A DNA stretch of 38,415 bases, from assembly GCA_027604685.1 (NCBI GenBank), contig JADHYX010000205.1:1-38415 (forward strand). The letters run 5' to 3'. Shown here in pieces: positions 20,102-32,443 of the stretch; the first letter of the stretch is position 1, and every line of letters begins with the position of its first letter. Under the pieces are notes generated by a model that saw only the letters and a program-made list of their open reading frames with translations, had not been told where the DNA came from and did no database searches. This DNA is from Lobulomyces angularis. Lineage: Eukaryota > Chytridiomycota > Chytridiomycetes > Lobulomycetales > Lobulomycetaceae. A program made the position numbers and the translations under genes.

Positions 20102-23100
20102 TTATTCATTCTTATCTTTATCTATTTCTGCTGCAACCTTCACGCAAATAAATTCTGGAATCTATGTAAATTGAAGAGCATTACATTAAAAATTCTACAA
20201 ATTTGTTGCATTACCTTCCACAATTCTAAAAAGTTATCAATTAAAAAAGTAACAGTCTCAATTATATTTGAAACTTCTCCAATGGACTTTTTGGATTGCC
20301 CGCTATCCAACGCAGATGTTTTCCTTTGCATTATTGAGTTTATTTTAGAATCTGCATTATTTTCTTTTTCTTTACTAAGGTGACCTGTAGAATCTAAAAA
20401 AGACTTCCTTTTTAAATCCGGTGAAAGGTTTTTAAAATAATTCAATTTATCACTGTGATGTAGTTGGCCAACATCAGATGGTTCTGGTGGATGCATCTGT
20501 GCTTGTACTGTTACTTCACTTCTTAAAATATTCGGTCCAAAGCAAACAGCTAAATTAGATGAAGTCATGTTATTTTTTGAGGAGTAAGTTGTAACCTTCG
20601 ATAAAAATTTTAAAAGATAGTATAAGTGATGCAAATTGCTTTTTGGTAAGAGCGAAATTAAAATTCTGATTAATTTTAATTTGGAAGCGTGGTCTTTTAT
20701 ATCTACACTCAAAAATTAAAAAAGAGCAAGAATGAGTGGTGTATAACTTACAAGCAGTTTTTATAAATGGCTTGTACAGACGGACAGTAAGTAAAGGCTC
20801 CTTTAAGTCTCTAAAATATCTACAAAAAAATTTAATAAGAAATATTCAGTTAGAGAATACCCTTTCATTAAAGTTGCAACGTCATGAGGTTGCGTGCATA
20901 TCGCAAGAGAAAGCTCTTCTCCTTGTTTTAAAGAATCCTTTAGCATTTCTATTCTTTTAAAACCACCACTAACTCGAAAAATACCTTGACTTTCAATACC
21001 TACAATTTTTTTAATTTTTAATTCTAAATATTTTTGATACACAATTGTTACCATTTTTCTCTATATAGTTAATACATTGATAAAGAAAATGTGATATTTC
21101 AAGTTCAATTTCCGTGTTATTTGACGTTGTTGAACTAGTAACATTTTCCTTGATATAAACGCTAATTTCACCAAAGGATACTAAATTTGGTACACTGGCT
21201 GCTAGAGACTGCTCTGTATCTTCTTTTAAGTCTTAAAAAAATATTGTTATAGGAATAATGCAGTTTATTACCTGCATTGGAACTCATTTTATTCAAAAGA
21301 GTTTTCATTTTTGATTTTTCTTTTTTTTTTTTGAAGTGGGAGATGACTCTTGAAGCTGACCAGCATTTCAGTGCCTCCATCAAATAAGACAATTCTTTTA
21401 TTGACACTTCATTTAATGAATCCATTATTTTAACATAAAATTTATAGTCCGATTCAATTAATTTATGAATTTTTAAAGTAGAAATATCCTCCTGTAGCCA
21501 GAGAAAAGTTTCACTGTTGGATGGATTTCCATTTTGCTTAATTGCTGGTTTGTTTCTACCATTATGTAAAGGGGCTAGAATACGAATACTTTTATTTTTT
21601 AAACTAGAAATGGTTGTTTCACTTTTCACTTCTGATAAGTAAAAACCCGTCATTGGAATGAGGTGCCCTGGCTTATTTTCTTGATTTTCCCCGATTTGTG
21701 ATTTTCTAACAATTTCGGTTGCTGTAAAACTTTTTCTGTCCTCATTTGTGGGTATTGTTGGCGACAGCACTGATTCATCAACTAAATGTATCGAACTAGT
21801 TGATTTTTGAGTACTGACTAGTGAAGTTTTCAATGTTGCAGAGTCTACTGATGAAGATAGTGTCAAATTTTCTTCCAGGGAAGGATGACCTGTAAAATTT
21901 GCCCGATAATTATAACTGTTTTCTTTGTTAAATAATTTACCAAAAATTCCCCAACTTGCTGTTTCAATGGAGAAGAGTACTGGCTGAGATCGATTTTTTG
22001 ACTTTTTCTTTTTTAGTAGAACATCCACGTCAGTTGACGCATAACTATCCATGCAGTTTTTAATTTCTTTTATATTTTCTGTTTCCAAAAGGAAATCCTC
22101 ACTTTCTTTATAACCTTCATCATATTTTTGAGTAACTGCTAAATTTTCAGAAATAAGGAGCTCTTTTGCTGCATCATCTTTATCTAAAATATTACATTTA
22201 AAATTTCTCTGCCTTTTATAGCGAAAGTTACCAATATTTTTACTTTCCAACACATCTGCATCATAATGATTTGACAGCATGTTTGCTTCGTTTAATAATT
22301 GCATGGCATTAACAGCGTGTGGTGTTTCAGAAGTACCCAAGACAGTATGGTTAAATGCACTGTCTAGTAGAGTTGATGTAGAAAGAGCAGCATGGTTTTT
22401 GAATGCACTCGTGGTTACAGGAGAGGTAATAATAGAAGCTTGCAGATTCGCATTATCTGTATCATTCAAGGGGTTATCAACATTATGGCAATCATGGATA
22501 ACATCGGAATTACTATTTATGGAAGAATTCTGGTATAAGAGTAAATCCATCGCCTCTACTTCAAAGTTGATGTTGTTAAGTTGAGATGAAGGAAAGTCAT
22601 TGGCTTCCCCTTTTTTATGTTGATCCAAATTTGTAAGTGAATGCTATTGAATTTTTTTAAGTTTTTTTTTTTAGAATTGAAGTAGAATTTAAATACCTCC
22701 TTAGCATTTCGAATTGATAAGGATTTCTCATCCTATTTAATGAGTAAAAAAAAATTTTTTGAATTTACACAATATTACCTCATTTAAAAAGTTGGATTGT
22801 TTTGTTGAAGTAATCAAGGAGCTTTCTGTTTTCTAGATGTACCTCTATTTAGCATAGACATAAAGATAAAATTTTATTTATACCATTGAAGTATCTAAAT
22901 CTTTTAAGTCAATTTTCATCCCTGTCTCTTTTTTGTCTAATTTTTTAGTTTCGAATTTCAGTTCATCCTGTAATTAAATAAATTAATAATTCACTGTAAG
23001 GAAAAAAATAATAATATTACAGTGCAGAAATGGGAATTTTTGTTTGAATAATTATTACTGGGTGCTTTGAAGGGCTAGCAAAAATATTTAAATGGCAATC

Positions 23101-24596
23101 TTATTTTTTATTTTACTACATGTTTCAGTAAAGAAGCTTCATGGAGAGAATTCGTACTTTGTTTTTTCACTAGCTTTCTCGTAGTACTAGGAGAGGAATG
23201 TAAGGAATTGGGAGTTGACTTAGAGGCCAGTTCAATTGCATTTCTTATTGCTATTACTTGCTTGGAATTTACGTTTTTTAAAAGAACACTGTCTATAACT
23301 TTGGAAGATGGTGCCTTTTCCTGTTGCTGATAAGTTATCTTTTCTAAAAATTCAGTAGATATTTTCGATGAAGCAGAGAGTCCTTTTTTTACTTTAAGAC
23401 TATTCATACTCAAATTATCAAAACTTAAATTTTGGGAGGACTTTTTTGTTAAATTAAAAAAGCGTTAGTTGTTATTAATTATGTACGTAAATGAGCACCT
23501 TTCTTAGGTGCTTAACGTTACTTATACTTAAACAAGGATTAAGCGACCTAGAAGATATATCCTAAATCAATTATTATTTAGCATTATAGGAACGTATGTT
23601 AATTACTGCTTCAGCTTTGTTTTCAAAATATTCAATAGAATTTAATGAGTCATGTATCTTTGATTTACATTTTTCAGCCTGTGGCTCCATCTTTAACAAG
23701 TAATTGTTGTGTATTTTTATACAAAAAAAATTAAATATTCTTACCATTGCATCTTTTGACTTTGCTTCAAACAAGGAAAATGAACTATTAAAATTAATAA
23801 AAGATTGTGATGAGCGCAGAGAGTTTTTAGCTGGCATGTAAACTTCTTTTTCCACCTTAAAATGATATTTTTAAGTATTTAAATTTAAAGGAGGCTTTGA
23901 TAACCTTAATTTCAGGTTTCATCATACTTTGAGATCTTTTTAGAGGTGAAATAAAAGGCGAATTGATAGAAAGCTGTATTAAGAGAAAAAGACTTTTTTT
24001 TCAATAAAATTAAATATTTTTTTATTGAACCTTTTCTGATGAAAAAGCACGATATTTGGAACTAGATGAGACTCTGTTAATTGGATTTTCTAGCTTTTTA
24101 CTTTCATCCATAATCTACATTTTTATTTCAATTCTAAATAAAAAAAATTTTTATCTACTAACCATAAATTTATTTTGCTCAAAGTTATGCTTAGATTCAT
24201 TGACAGATATGCGCTTTACAAATTTTCCGGAAATTTTTATTATAAGCAAAAAAGAAATAAAAAAAATTTTCTTACACAACTTATAGCAACTTCATCATTT
24301 GACCTAATTCTCTGTTTAAAAATTTTAATTTTTAACTTTGTATAGTTTTAAAATGTCTCACCATTTTAAGCTCACTATTAGATCTTCCTAACTTATTCTC
24401 CATATCTTTTGAAAGAAAGTTTAAATTGCTGAAAGAACTTTTAATATTGCATGTAAAATTTGAATTGGAGTGTATAAATGATTCTGCAGTTTTAATATCC
24501 TTAGTCTATGTTGAAGAAAAAAAAATTATTTAGATATGCTATCACCAAAAGTGGGTTTACTGATTCTGTCCTAGTCAAGTCTGCCGAAATTCTCAT
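20102..24596 (-). CDS. RhoGAP-domain protein with long disordered N-terminal half
   Basis: The gene has many exons (well over a dozen) on the minus strand, from a tentative ATG at 24596 to TAA at 20102-20104. The C-terminal third is a clear RhoGAP: ISHFLYQCINYIEKNG joined to IESQGIFRVSGGFKRIEML with the arginine finger in GIFRVSG, then DVATLMKGYFRDLKEPLLT, YIKDHASKLKLIRILISLLP, and LLKFLSKVTTYSSKNNMTSS followed by NLAVCFGPNILR. It stimulates GTP hydrolysis by Rho/Rac/Cdc42. After the domain come a charged linker and a final helix ending VAAEIDKDKNE. The 5' part (21.2-24.6 kb) encodes Ser/Asn-rich, low-complexity sequence, including one 1.4-kb exon starting near 22650 and many exons of 40-150 nt. 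No BAR, PH, SH3 or other domain is recognisable there. The first exon and several small exons are uncertain, and a separate upstream gene cannot be excluded. Confidence 0.7.
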
Positions 24597-25389
24597 TGGT
24601 ATTTAAATATAATCTTTTTTACATTAACTTTTTAAATCTTTGTTAAATGATTCTGATTTTTACCCAATCAACCTTCCATATTGACCCTTCCAGAACGCCT
24701 TGAACTAAAAATACAAATACATATATTGAAAGTTTAACCTAATTAAAACAGATAATTCTGTTTTGAGAAGTCTTTCCTTAAGAAAGTTCAGCTATGGCTT
24801 TTATTCTGATTATAAAAACAATGAACCTTTATATCTCCACAGTCACATTACATTGTAACCAACCATAAATATAATTGTTTACAAAAAACTATTTCTGAAT
24901 TATTTTGGCCCATTTCGACTTAAGAGTAAGAAAAATCTGCTACTTAAAAGCTGAATTGGAAATTGTTTGTTAATAGTCACATTTCTCCTGTTATTGGTTT
25001 AATGCTAAAAAAAGCCACTCTTTCGAGTTTACAAAAAAATGGGTTTTCTTGTTAAATGTTTTAATTGTCAATTTTTTCAGTCTAAGAGAGAGATTTTTTG
25101 TGGGATGGAAGTTTTTATTAAAAATCCAACGCAATATTTATCAAAATCAGTGAGAAATTACTTGCCAACAATCTATTATCAATTCTATTCAACAATTTTT
25201 TACTTTCACTACTAGTCTAAGAAATAATTAATTTTAATAAAGTCTTTTTTATTTAATTGGATATTGTATTATTTAAAATCAATCTAAAATCTTGAGGCAG
25301 TTACAAAATTTTTTGCAACAAGCAATTTTTTTTAAAAACTTCAGCCGTTCTATCATAAAAAAATTCCAACAATTCAATTTCAATCTATA
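24597..25389. other. Divergent intergenic region
   Basis: About 790 bp between the RhoGAP gene (-) and the phosphatidylserine decarboxylase gene (+). No coherent frame is seen on either strand. It probably holds both promoters and possibly a 5' UTR exon of the RhoGAP gene. Confidence 0.5.
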
Positions 25390-28300
25390 ATGCAAAGTGC
25401 AAAATTAAAAATAGTTGTTCACGAAGCAAGAAATTTATTAGCGGCAGATAGAAATGGTTTTAGTGATCCATATGTCATTATAAAAGTTGGACCTCTCTCA
25501 TCCAAAACTAATGTCATTCATAAAACTTTAAATCCTTGTTGGGAGTATGAAGCCGAATTTTTAATTACTCCTGTTATGATTCATGCTGACTTTGAAATTC
25601 TGTTTACCTGCTGGGTAAAGTTTTCAAATTTTTAAAAACAACTTGCTCATTTTCCTATCCAAGGATAAAGATTTTCTAGGTAATGATTTTCTTGGACAGG
25701 TTAGAATACCAATAGCAGAATTAGGAAAGGCTAAATTTAGTGAAACTACACCAACTTGGTATCCATTTCATCAAAGAAATTTTAAAGATAAAATTTCTGG
25801 TAAGATGATCAGACATATCATCTTGCATTAATTTTCCTTAACTATTACCTTCATTGTTTTTTTAAAGGTGATTTGAAAATTAGTCTGGGATTTGAAGGAA
25901 GTATTGATGACAACTTAAAGTCCTTGATAGATAGCTTTTCCAATTTGAATGTTCACCCATCGCGATTGGCAACAATTACTAACACAGAGGATCCTGCTGA
26001 CGACCTCTATTTTAACAATTTTGTTAGTAACAGCCATTTGTCGTCATCACAAGATAATTTGAATCTATCTGCTGGGAATAAAGATTTGGTTAGTGTCAGC
26101 GATGGCGCAAAATTAAATCATTCTGATATGAAGGGAATGCTAACAATTGAAAGTACCAATTGCTTCATTATATAACTGTTAATATTCTTTACTTTTTTTT
26201 TCAAAATAGTTGTATCAGCAAAAGATTTACCTTATGAAAAAAATAGCTTACGAACTTCTTTCAATTGTGATCCATTCTTAGTGCTAAGTTTTGGCAAAAA
26301 AACCTTCAAAACAAGGTCCATAAAACACACATTAAAGTAAGTCGAAACAATGACATTCCAAGCAAAGGATTTTATTTATTTTTTTAGCCCTGTTTGGGAT
26401 GAAAAAGCTTATATTCATATAAAAAATATTGAATACGAAAAGGACTTCAGTTTAATTTTATCCGTTTATGATTATGAAAAAATTGAGTCTAATCAAAATA
26501 TTGGTGTTGCGGAAATTAAAATTACTGATTTAATTAACTCCTGTAAAAATCCTGATCTAGTTCCAAATGTCCCTTCCAAATTTGAGCTGGTTGATATTAC
26601 ATTACCTCTAAGACCAAAAAATTCCGTAAATTTCATAAAAAAATTTTTTGACATTGCATATATTTAACCTTTAAATAATTTTTTTTCAATGAAGTTGGTA
26701 TTAAATGGCTATGATGCTGCGAGTGTTTTAATTCGGGTAGGTTTTGTACCATACAAAGGTATTCAATAATTTGTATGCCAACTGCAAAAGACTAATTTTT
26801 AATTTTATTAGATATTCGAAGAAATTTCTGGCTTTCCTTAGCAGAAGAATACGATTCAGATGGAAATGGTAGTTACTAGAATATCTTATTATTAATCTGT
26901 GCTTATAGGTACAATTTCAAGAATTGAGTTGGAAACGCTACTGGATTCGCTCAATTCAACTTGTAGTCCAGAAACTATAAAGATAGTATTAAGTAATGGA
27001 CAATTTAATGAAGAACTTGGAGATGATGCTATTTCATTTGAAAAATTATTTGAAGTGCTAGAAACAAACTTGTTTTTAAGCCCTAAAGATAAATCATCCA
27101 TTTTAAAGGAAGAAAGATTGACAAATATTAATGTTTGCCCCATTTGCAAAAAGAAAATAAAGGAAGACACCGATTTAGACATAATCAGTCATGTTGCCTT
27201 ATGTGGTCATGAAGATTTAAGCAAGTTGGATACTTTAGTATGCGGTGGACTTTTAACAGAATCTTACGCTTCTAAAAAATGGTTCACAAAAATTTTAAGT
27301 TATGTTACTTATGGGGCGTACAATATCGGGAAAAACAGCGCCAATATTCTTGTACAAGATAGAGTGGTATGTAAATTTAAAAATTCCTTTGGCTTGTGAA
27401 CTTAAATGTATTTTTAGACAGGGCAGCTGATTGAAGAAAAAATGCCTTCATATATCAGACTAGGAATACGACTCCTTTATCAAACCAGAAAGGGGAAAGC
27501 TGCTGATAGAAAAACAGTTAAAAAATTATTAAAATCGATGAGCATTAAGCAAGGAAAAAAATTCAACGCACCTGAAAGTGTGAAAGAGATTCCTGGTTTT
27601 ATTGCTTTCCATAAACTTCAAGTTGATGAAATTTTGGATCCTATAGATACTTTTAAAAATTTTAACGAATTCTTTTACAGAAAATTAAAGCCTTCTGCAA
27701 GAGTCATTTCTTCTATCGACCCTGTATAAACTTTTAATTAAATTACCTCTAAGATTAAATAAAATTTTTTTACAGAAAGTCGCAGTGTCAGGTGCTGATT
27801 GTAGATTAAACGCATTTTCCTCTATCAGTGAAGCAACTAGGCTTTGGATAAAAGGTTAATTAAGTTTTTTCTTTTTTTTTCTAAAGTCGATTCAGGTGAA
27901 AATTTTAGTATTGCAAATTTATTGCAAGACCCTGTAAAAGCGAAGCTTTTTGAAGGAGGGAGCTGTTGTATTTTCCGATTAGCACCACAGGATTATCACA
28001 GATTCCACATTCCTGTAATAAAATTTTGTTAAAAAATAAAATTAATGTGGTTTAATAAAGGTTGATGGAGTTGTTGGCGAAACAAAATCAATTTCAGGAG
28101 AATATTTTACTGTTAACCCAATGGCAATAAGAAATCGAACTGATGTTTATACAGAAAATGTTAGAAAAATTACCTACATTTACAGTGACCATTTTGGAAC
28201 AGTTGCTTTTTGTATGAAAATTAAAAAAATTTGAGTAAAATAATTTTTAGGTGCCATTGGGGCAATGATGGTTGGATCTATAGTTTTAACAAGTGAAGAA

Positions 28301-28576
28301 AATCAGCGGGTGAAAAGGTAATTGTTTTTAACTAAATGAAAGCATCATTAATTTTGTAACAGAATGGACGAGCATGGCTATTTTGCTTTTGGAGGGTCAA
28401 CTTGTATTTTATTGTTTGAACCAAAAAAAATATTGTTTGATTCCGACTTAATTACAAATTCAAATCAAGGACTAGGTATGAAGTTTTGATTAACAATAAA
28501 ATTGACTAGCCTTTTTTTAGAAACACTGGTCAAGGTTGGTAGCAGCTTAGGTAGAGCTTATGAGGAAGCAACTTAA
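25390..28576 (+). CDS. PSD2: Phosphatidylserine decarboxylase, Psd2 type (C2-C2-EF-hand-PSD)
   Basis: About 15 exons and roughly 820 residues. The first C2 domain starts at the N-terminus ([28 protein letters not shown], with [11 protein letters not shown] after the first intron). A second C2 domain ([39 protein letters not shown]) follows around 26.2-26.6 kb. An EF-hand loop DSDGNGTISRIE sits near 26860-26935. Next is a C2HC zinc-binding-like block CPICKKKI...HVALCGHED that also occurs in fungal Psd2 proteins, then the catalytic domain: [50 protein letters not shown] and the self-cleavage motif FGGST that generates the pyruvoyl group. The enzyme makes phosphatidylethanolamine from phosphatidylserine. 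Psd2-type enzymes act in Golgi/endosomal membranes, and the C2 domains target membranes. GGST rather than LGST fits the Psd2 class. I see no break. Confidence 0.93.
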
Positions 28577-29168
28577 ACGTTATCTATAAACTTTTTTCTC
28601 TAAGTTTGTTTTGTATTTTTAAAGTTTCCATAAAAGTTAAATTTTATTCAAAAAAAAAATCTTTAGTATATTTCATGTTTATATTTATTTTATTATTTCT
28701 ACTGTTGTTTTTTACACAAAACTTTCTAATGAAAAATATTGCAAAAAGAAAAATAAAAATAAAAATAGTTGAAACAAAAAAAAAAAATATTTTGAATAAA
28801 AAGTTAAAAAAGTAAAAAGAAATAAAATAAAATAAAACAAAAAAATTTAAATACAACAAAAAAATTTGCAGAAATTAGGTTTTCACTAATAAAATTTTCT
28901 ACCTCTTTCACATCGCATGAGTGAATAGTTCAAAATATACAAAAAAAAAAACCATAATTATATTTTTAATTATAAAATAAAAAAATAAAAATAAAAGAAA
29001 ATCCCTCTGTTTACAATTTACTTTAGAAAATATTAAGTTTTTTTTCAAAATTTTTTCGTTGAAAAAAATTTTCTTTTTCAAAGAACAAAAAAAAAAAAAA
29101 AATTCAAGGTGAGTTTAAAAAAAAAAAAAATTTTTTTAATTTCATTTTTTGTTTAAAGTTGTTAGGAT
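28577..29168. other. Intergenic, A/T homopolymer rich
   Basis: About 590 bp between two plus-strand genes. Long A and T runs produce Lys- and Phe-rich frames that are not credible proteins. It holds the PSD 3' UTR and the USP promoter. Confidence 0.6.
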
Positions 29169-29875
29169 ATGGGCAGAACTATAGTCGTAGGATTAGATAA
29201 TGTAACCACAAACAGTCTTCTTTCAAATCAAGTATTAAGGTGGTCCTTTAACCACGTAGTAAAACCTGGAGATCACATTTTACTGGTTCATGGAAGCAAG
29301 ACGTTGTATAATACTTCTGGTAAAAAAATTAATACAAAAAAATAAAAAATTATAAAAATGAATAAAAATTTAATTTAAAAGTAATTATTTTTAAAAAAAA
29401 AAAATACTCTGCGAGCTCACACATCTTTTTTTTTTTTTCTCTAATCTATTTTTAAATAGGTACAATTCATAATAATATTAGTGATGAGAATTTACACGAA
29501 ATGATTTCCATATTGGAGGTTACTGCAAGACAAATTGTAGCAAACTACAAAGAATTTAAAGATAACGTCAGCATAAATGTTATAATTAAAGTTGGTGATC
29601 CTAGAGATACCGTAATAAATGAAATATTACTTGGTCATTATTTTTAAATATTAATTTATCCACAAAAAAAAAAAAAAATAGTTGTTACAAACTACTAAGG
29701 ACCACAATGCTGAATTTGTAGTCGTGGGTTCCAGAGGTATTGGAGTAGTTAAAAAAATTTTTTTAGGTAAATATATTGATAAATTTTTTATTTTTTCATT
29801 TTTATTTTTTTAGGTTCGGTATCAGATTTTTTGGTTAAAAATTGTGAAGCTTCTGTCATAGTTTGCAAACACTAG
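29169..29875 (+). CDS. Universal stress protein (UspA family)
   Basis: Four exons: 29169-29319, 29460-29611, 29682-29766, 29814-29875; 149 residues, the usual single-domain Usp length. It begins MGRTIVVGLDNVTTNS (first strand and P-loop-like turn) and ends SVSDFLVKNCEASVIVCKH. It carries GDPRDT and the ATP-binding signature G-x2-G-x9-G-S in GSRGIGVVKKIFLGS, so ATP binding is expected. Usp proteins are soluble dimers linked to stress responses, and the role here is not known. The 5' splice site after GDPRDT (29612) rather than the GT at about 29629 is needed to keep the frame into LLQTTKDHNAEFVVVG. Confidence 0.88.
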
Positions 29876-30287
29876 TGTTTTTTTTTTTGTATTATTTATC
29901 ATTTTTGGTTTGCAGGTACATCTTACAAAAATTTTATTTTATATCCTTTCTTTTTTTTTTTTGATGATTTTTAAAACCGTTATAATTAAAAAAAAAAAAA
30001 AAAATAGTTTAATGCAATTTAAAATTACTTTAAAAAAAAAATTGTATCCATAGACTTTATTTTCAAAACAAAATAAAAGGAAACATAACTAATTAAGTTT
30101 CACAAATTCACTTTTTTTATAAAAGAAAAAGTTATAGGAGTCGCTAATTTTTTTTCTTTTTCTTTTTTTAAAGATCGCAATTTTTTTTTTTTTTTTTTTT
30201 GTAAATTTGGTTTTTTGTGAGGTTGTTTATTTTTAAAAAAAATTTAAAATTTAAAAAAAAATTTTTTAAAATTAAAAAAAAAAAAAA
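29876..30287. other. Intergenic, A/T homopolymer rich
   Basis: About 410 bp of long T and A runs between two plus-strand genes. An A-run of at least 15 bases abuts the next start codon. No coding frame is seen. Confidence 0.6.
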
Positions 30288-31969
30288 ATGTCAAATGATT
30301 TAGACAATTTGAGAGGTAATTAAGAAAAAAAAATAAAATAAAATAAATAAATGCAACAAAATAAACCGATATGAATACAATTATTTTTATTTTATTTTAT
30401 TTTTTTTCTTTTAAAATTTTGTCTAATCGTCATAAAATATAAGAAATAAACATAAAAATAATTTTTTTTTTTAGTAAAAATTGATCATCTTGATAAAAAA
30501 TTAATTGATTTATTAAATGAAAGAGCAAATGTATCGATAAACATTGGTTTAGGTTTGTTTTATATTTTTTTTTTTAATTTTGTTTTTGTTTTTATTTTTT
30601 TTTGAATTGAACTGAAAATATTTTTAAAAGTGAAAAAAATATAAAATAATTATTAAACTTTTTTTTAATGCAGCAAAAAAAAAAACCACTATGCTTCAAA
30701 ATGAAGAGGAGACGGATTTTCATATACCTTCAAGAGAACAGTTAGTTTATGATAAAGTCAAACGCTTAAATCAAGGACCCTTGACAAATGACAGTTTGAC
30801 TTCAATATACAGAGAAGTAATGTCAGCTTCCATAAAACTACAAAAGGAAATTTCAATCAGTTATTTAGGGCCACCAGGATCCTATTCACATCAAGCATCA
30901 TTTCAAAAATTTGGTGATTCAGTATGTTACAGTAGTTGCCAAACCATTAATGAAGTTTTTAGCAGTATCGAAAAAGAAAACACTACATATGGTCTTGTTC
31001 CTTTCGAAAACTCTACCTTTGGAAGTGTTCAGCAAACTTTGGATAGATTTATCACAACCAACCTTTTTGTCAGAGGTGAAATTTTTTTGGAAATAAAACA
31101 TTGTCTGCTAAACAAATCTGGCTCAAAATCTGATATCAAAAAAATTTATAGTCATCCCGAAGCATTTGGTAACCAGGATTTATTTCTCAAATTTTTTTCT
31201 TTTTTTTTTGCAAATTATTTTTAAAGTATATTAATAAAAAAAATTTTTGTTTTTAAGGTCAATGTACAAAGTATTTAGAAAGTAATTTTCCGAATGTAGA
31301 AAAGATTAATGTAGAATCAACTTCAAAAGCTGCAGAAATGTCTTCATTGGTATAAATTAAAAATGAAATATTTTACAAACAAAAAAAATAAGGACTCTGA
31401 ATCTGCTTCAATATGTAGTATAGTGTGCCAAGATATTTATAACTTAAAAATTATTGAAGAAAATATTCAAGATTTGAAAAATAACACAACTAGATTCTTT
31501 ATATTAGGAAGAAAACCCGATTTTAAAACTAACAATGATAAAACATTATTAAGTTTTACAGTCGATCATCGTCAACCAGGTGCTCTATGTGATTGTTTAG
31601 TATGTTTACTCTTTTTTATATATTTTTTTTTTTTATTTTTTTTTTAATTTTATTTTATTATCTTAATTTTTTTAAGAATGTTTTGAAGTTGAAAAAAATA
31701 AACTTAACCAAAATTGATAGTAGACCTAGTGGGCAAAGATTATGGTAAAAAAAAATAAAAAGCAAAAATGAATAGAAAAAAAATAAAATTGAAAACTAAA
31801 AATATAAAAAAAAAAATTTTTTTTATTTAGGCATTACTTCTTTTTTATTGAGTTAGTTGGTCATGTTGAAGATGAAAACGTCAAAGAAGCTTTGGAAGAA
31901 TTGGGGCGATACTGTCTTGATATTAAAGTCTTGGGTAGTTATGGAGTTCAAACATCTTTTTCAGCTTAA
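30288..31969 (+). CDS. Bifunctional chorismate mutase-prephenate dehydratase (P-protein)
   Basis: Seven exons: 30288-30315, 30475-30552, 30674-31168, 31258-31349, 31393-31599, 31677-31744, 31831-31969; 368 residues, the size of bacterial PheA. An AroQ-type chorismate mutase helix pair occupies residues about 1-85 (LDNLRVKIDHLDKKLIDLLN, ERANVSINIGLAKKK, SREQLVYDKVKRLNQG, SLTSIYREVMSAS). Prephenate dehydratase follows (ISYLGPPGSYSHQASFQKFG, YGLVPFENSTFGSVQQTLD, SHPEAFGQCTKYL, and the catalytic TRF in NNTTRFFILG). A C-terminal ACT domain (HRQPGALCDCL, INLTKIDSRPSGQRLWHYFF, DIKVLGSYG) suggests feedback control by phenylalanine. It converts chorismate to prephenate and then phenylpyruvate. In yeasts these steps are separate proteins (Aro7, Pha2). 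The 31350-31392 and 31169-31257 introns use AAG acceptors. Confidence 0.92.
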
Positions 31970-32443
31970 AACTTGAGTTTTTTTAAAAATAAGTTTAACA
32001 AAAAAATAAAAAAAAAAAAAATATTCTTTTTTTTTTGTCAATATAACATTTTTTTTTTATATATTAAAGTTTATTTTTTTTTTGAGTAGTTTTATTTTAT
32101 TTTATTTTTTAGTTTTTAATTATTTTAGTATTTCTTTGTACCAGCTCCTTTTTTTTTTTCTTTTTTTAGTTTGATAATAATTTACTTAACGTATATTTCT
32201 TACTTTATTTTTTTATTTATAAAATATGACATATTTATAAAGTTCGGGAGAAAAAAAAAAAAAAGAAATTTGTATTAGAAAAAAAAAAATCCAAGAAAGA
32301 AGCTTTTTTTTTTTTTATGTAATGTTATCTTTTATTTATTTTTATTTAATTATTTTTTTTCAAGTTTACACTATGATACGTAAAAAAATGAAATAAAATA
32401 AAAATAAAATAAAAAAGTTTCATTTTTAAATATAATATATATT
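31970..32443. other. Convergent intergenic region
   Basis: About 470 bp between the ends of the P-protein gene (+) and the cyclin gene (-). It is almost wholly A/T with long homopolymers and holds both 3' UTRs. Nothing else is seen. Confidence 0.6.

Noticed and set aside
28606..28859. Overlapping Lys-rich (+) and Phe-rich (-) frames
   Set aside because: Both derive from A/T homopolymers in an intergenic region, with no conserved pattern.
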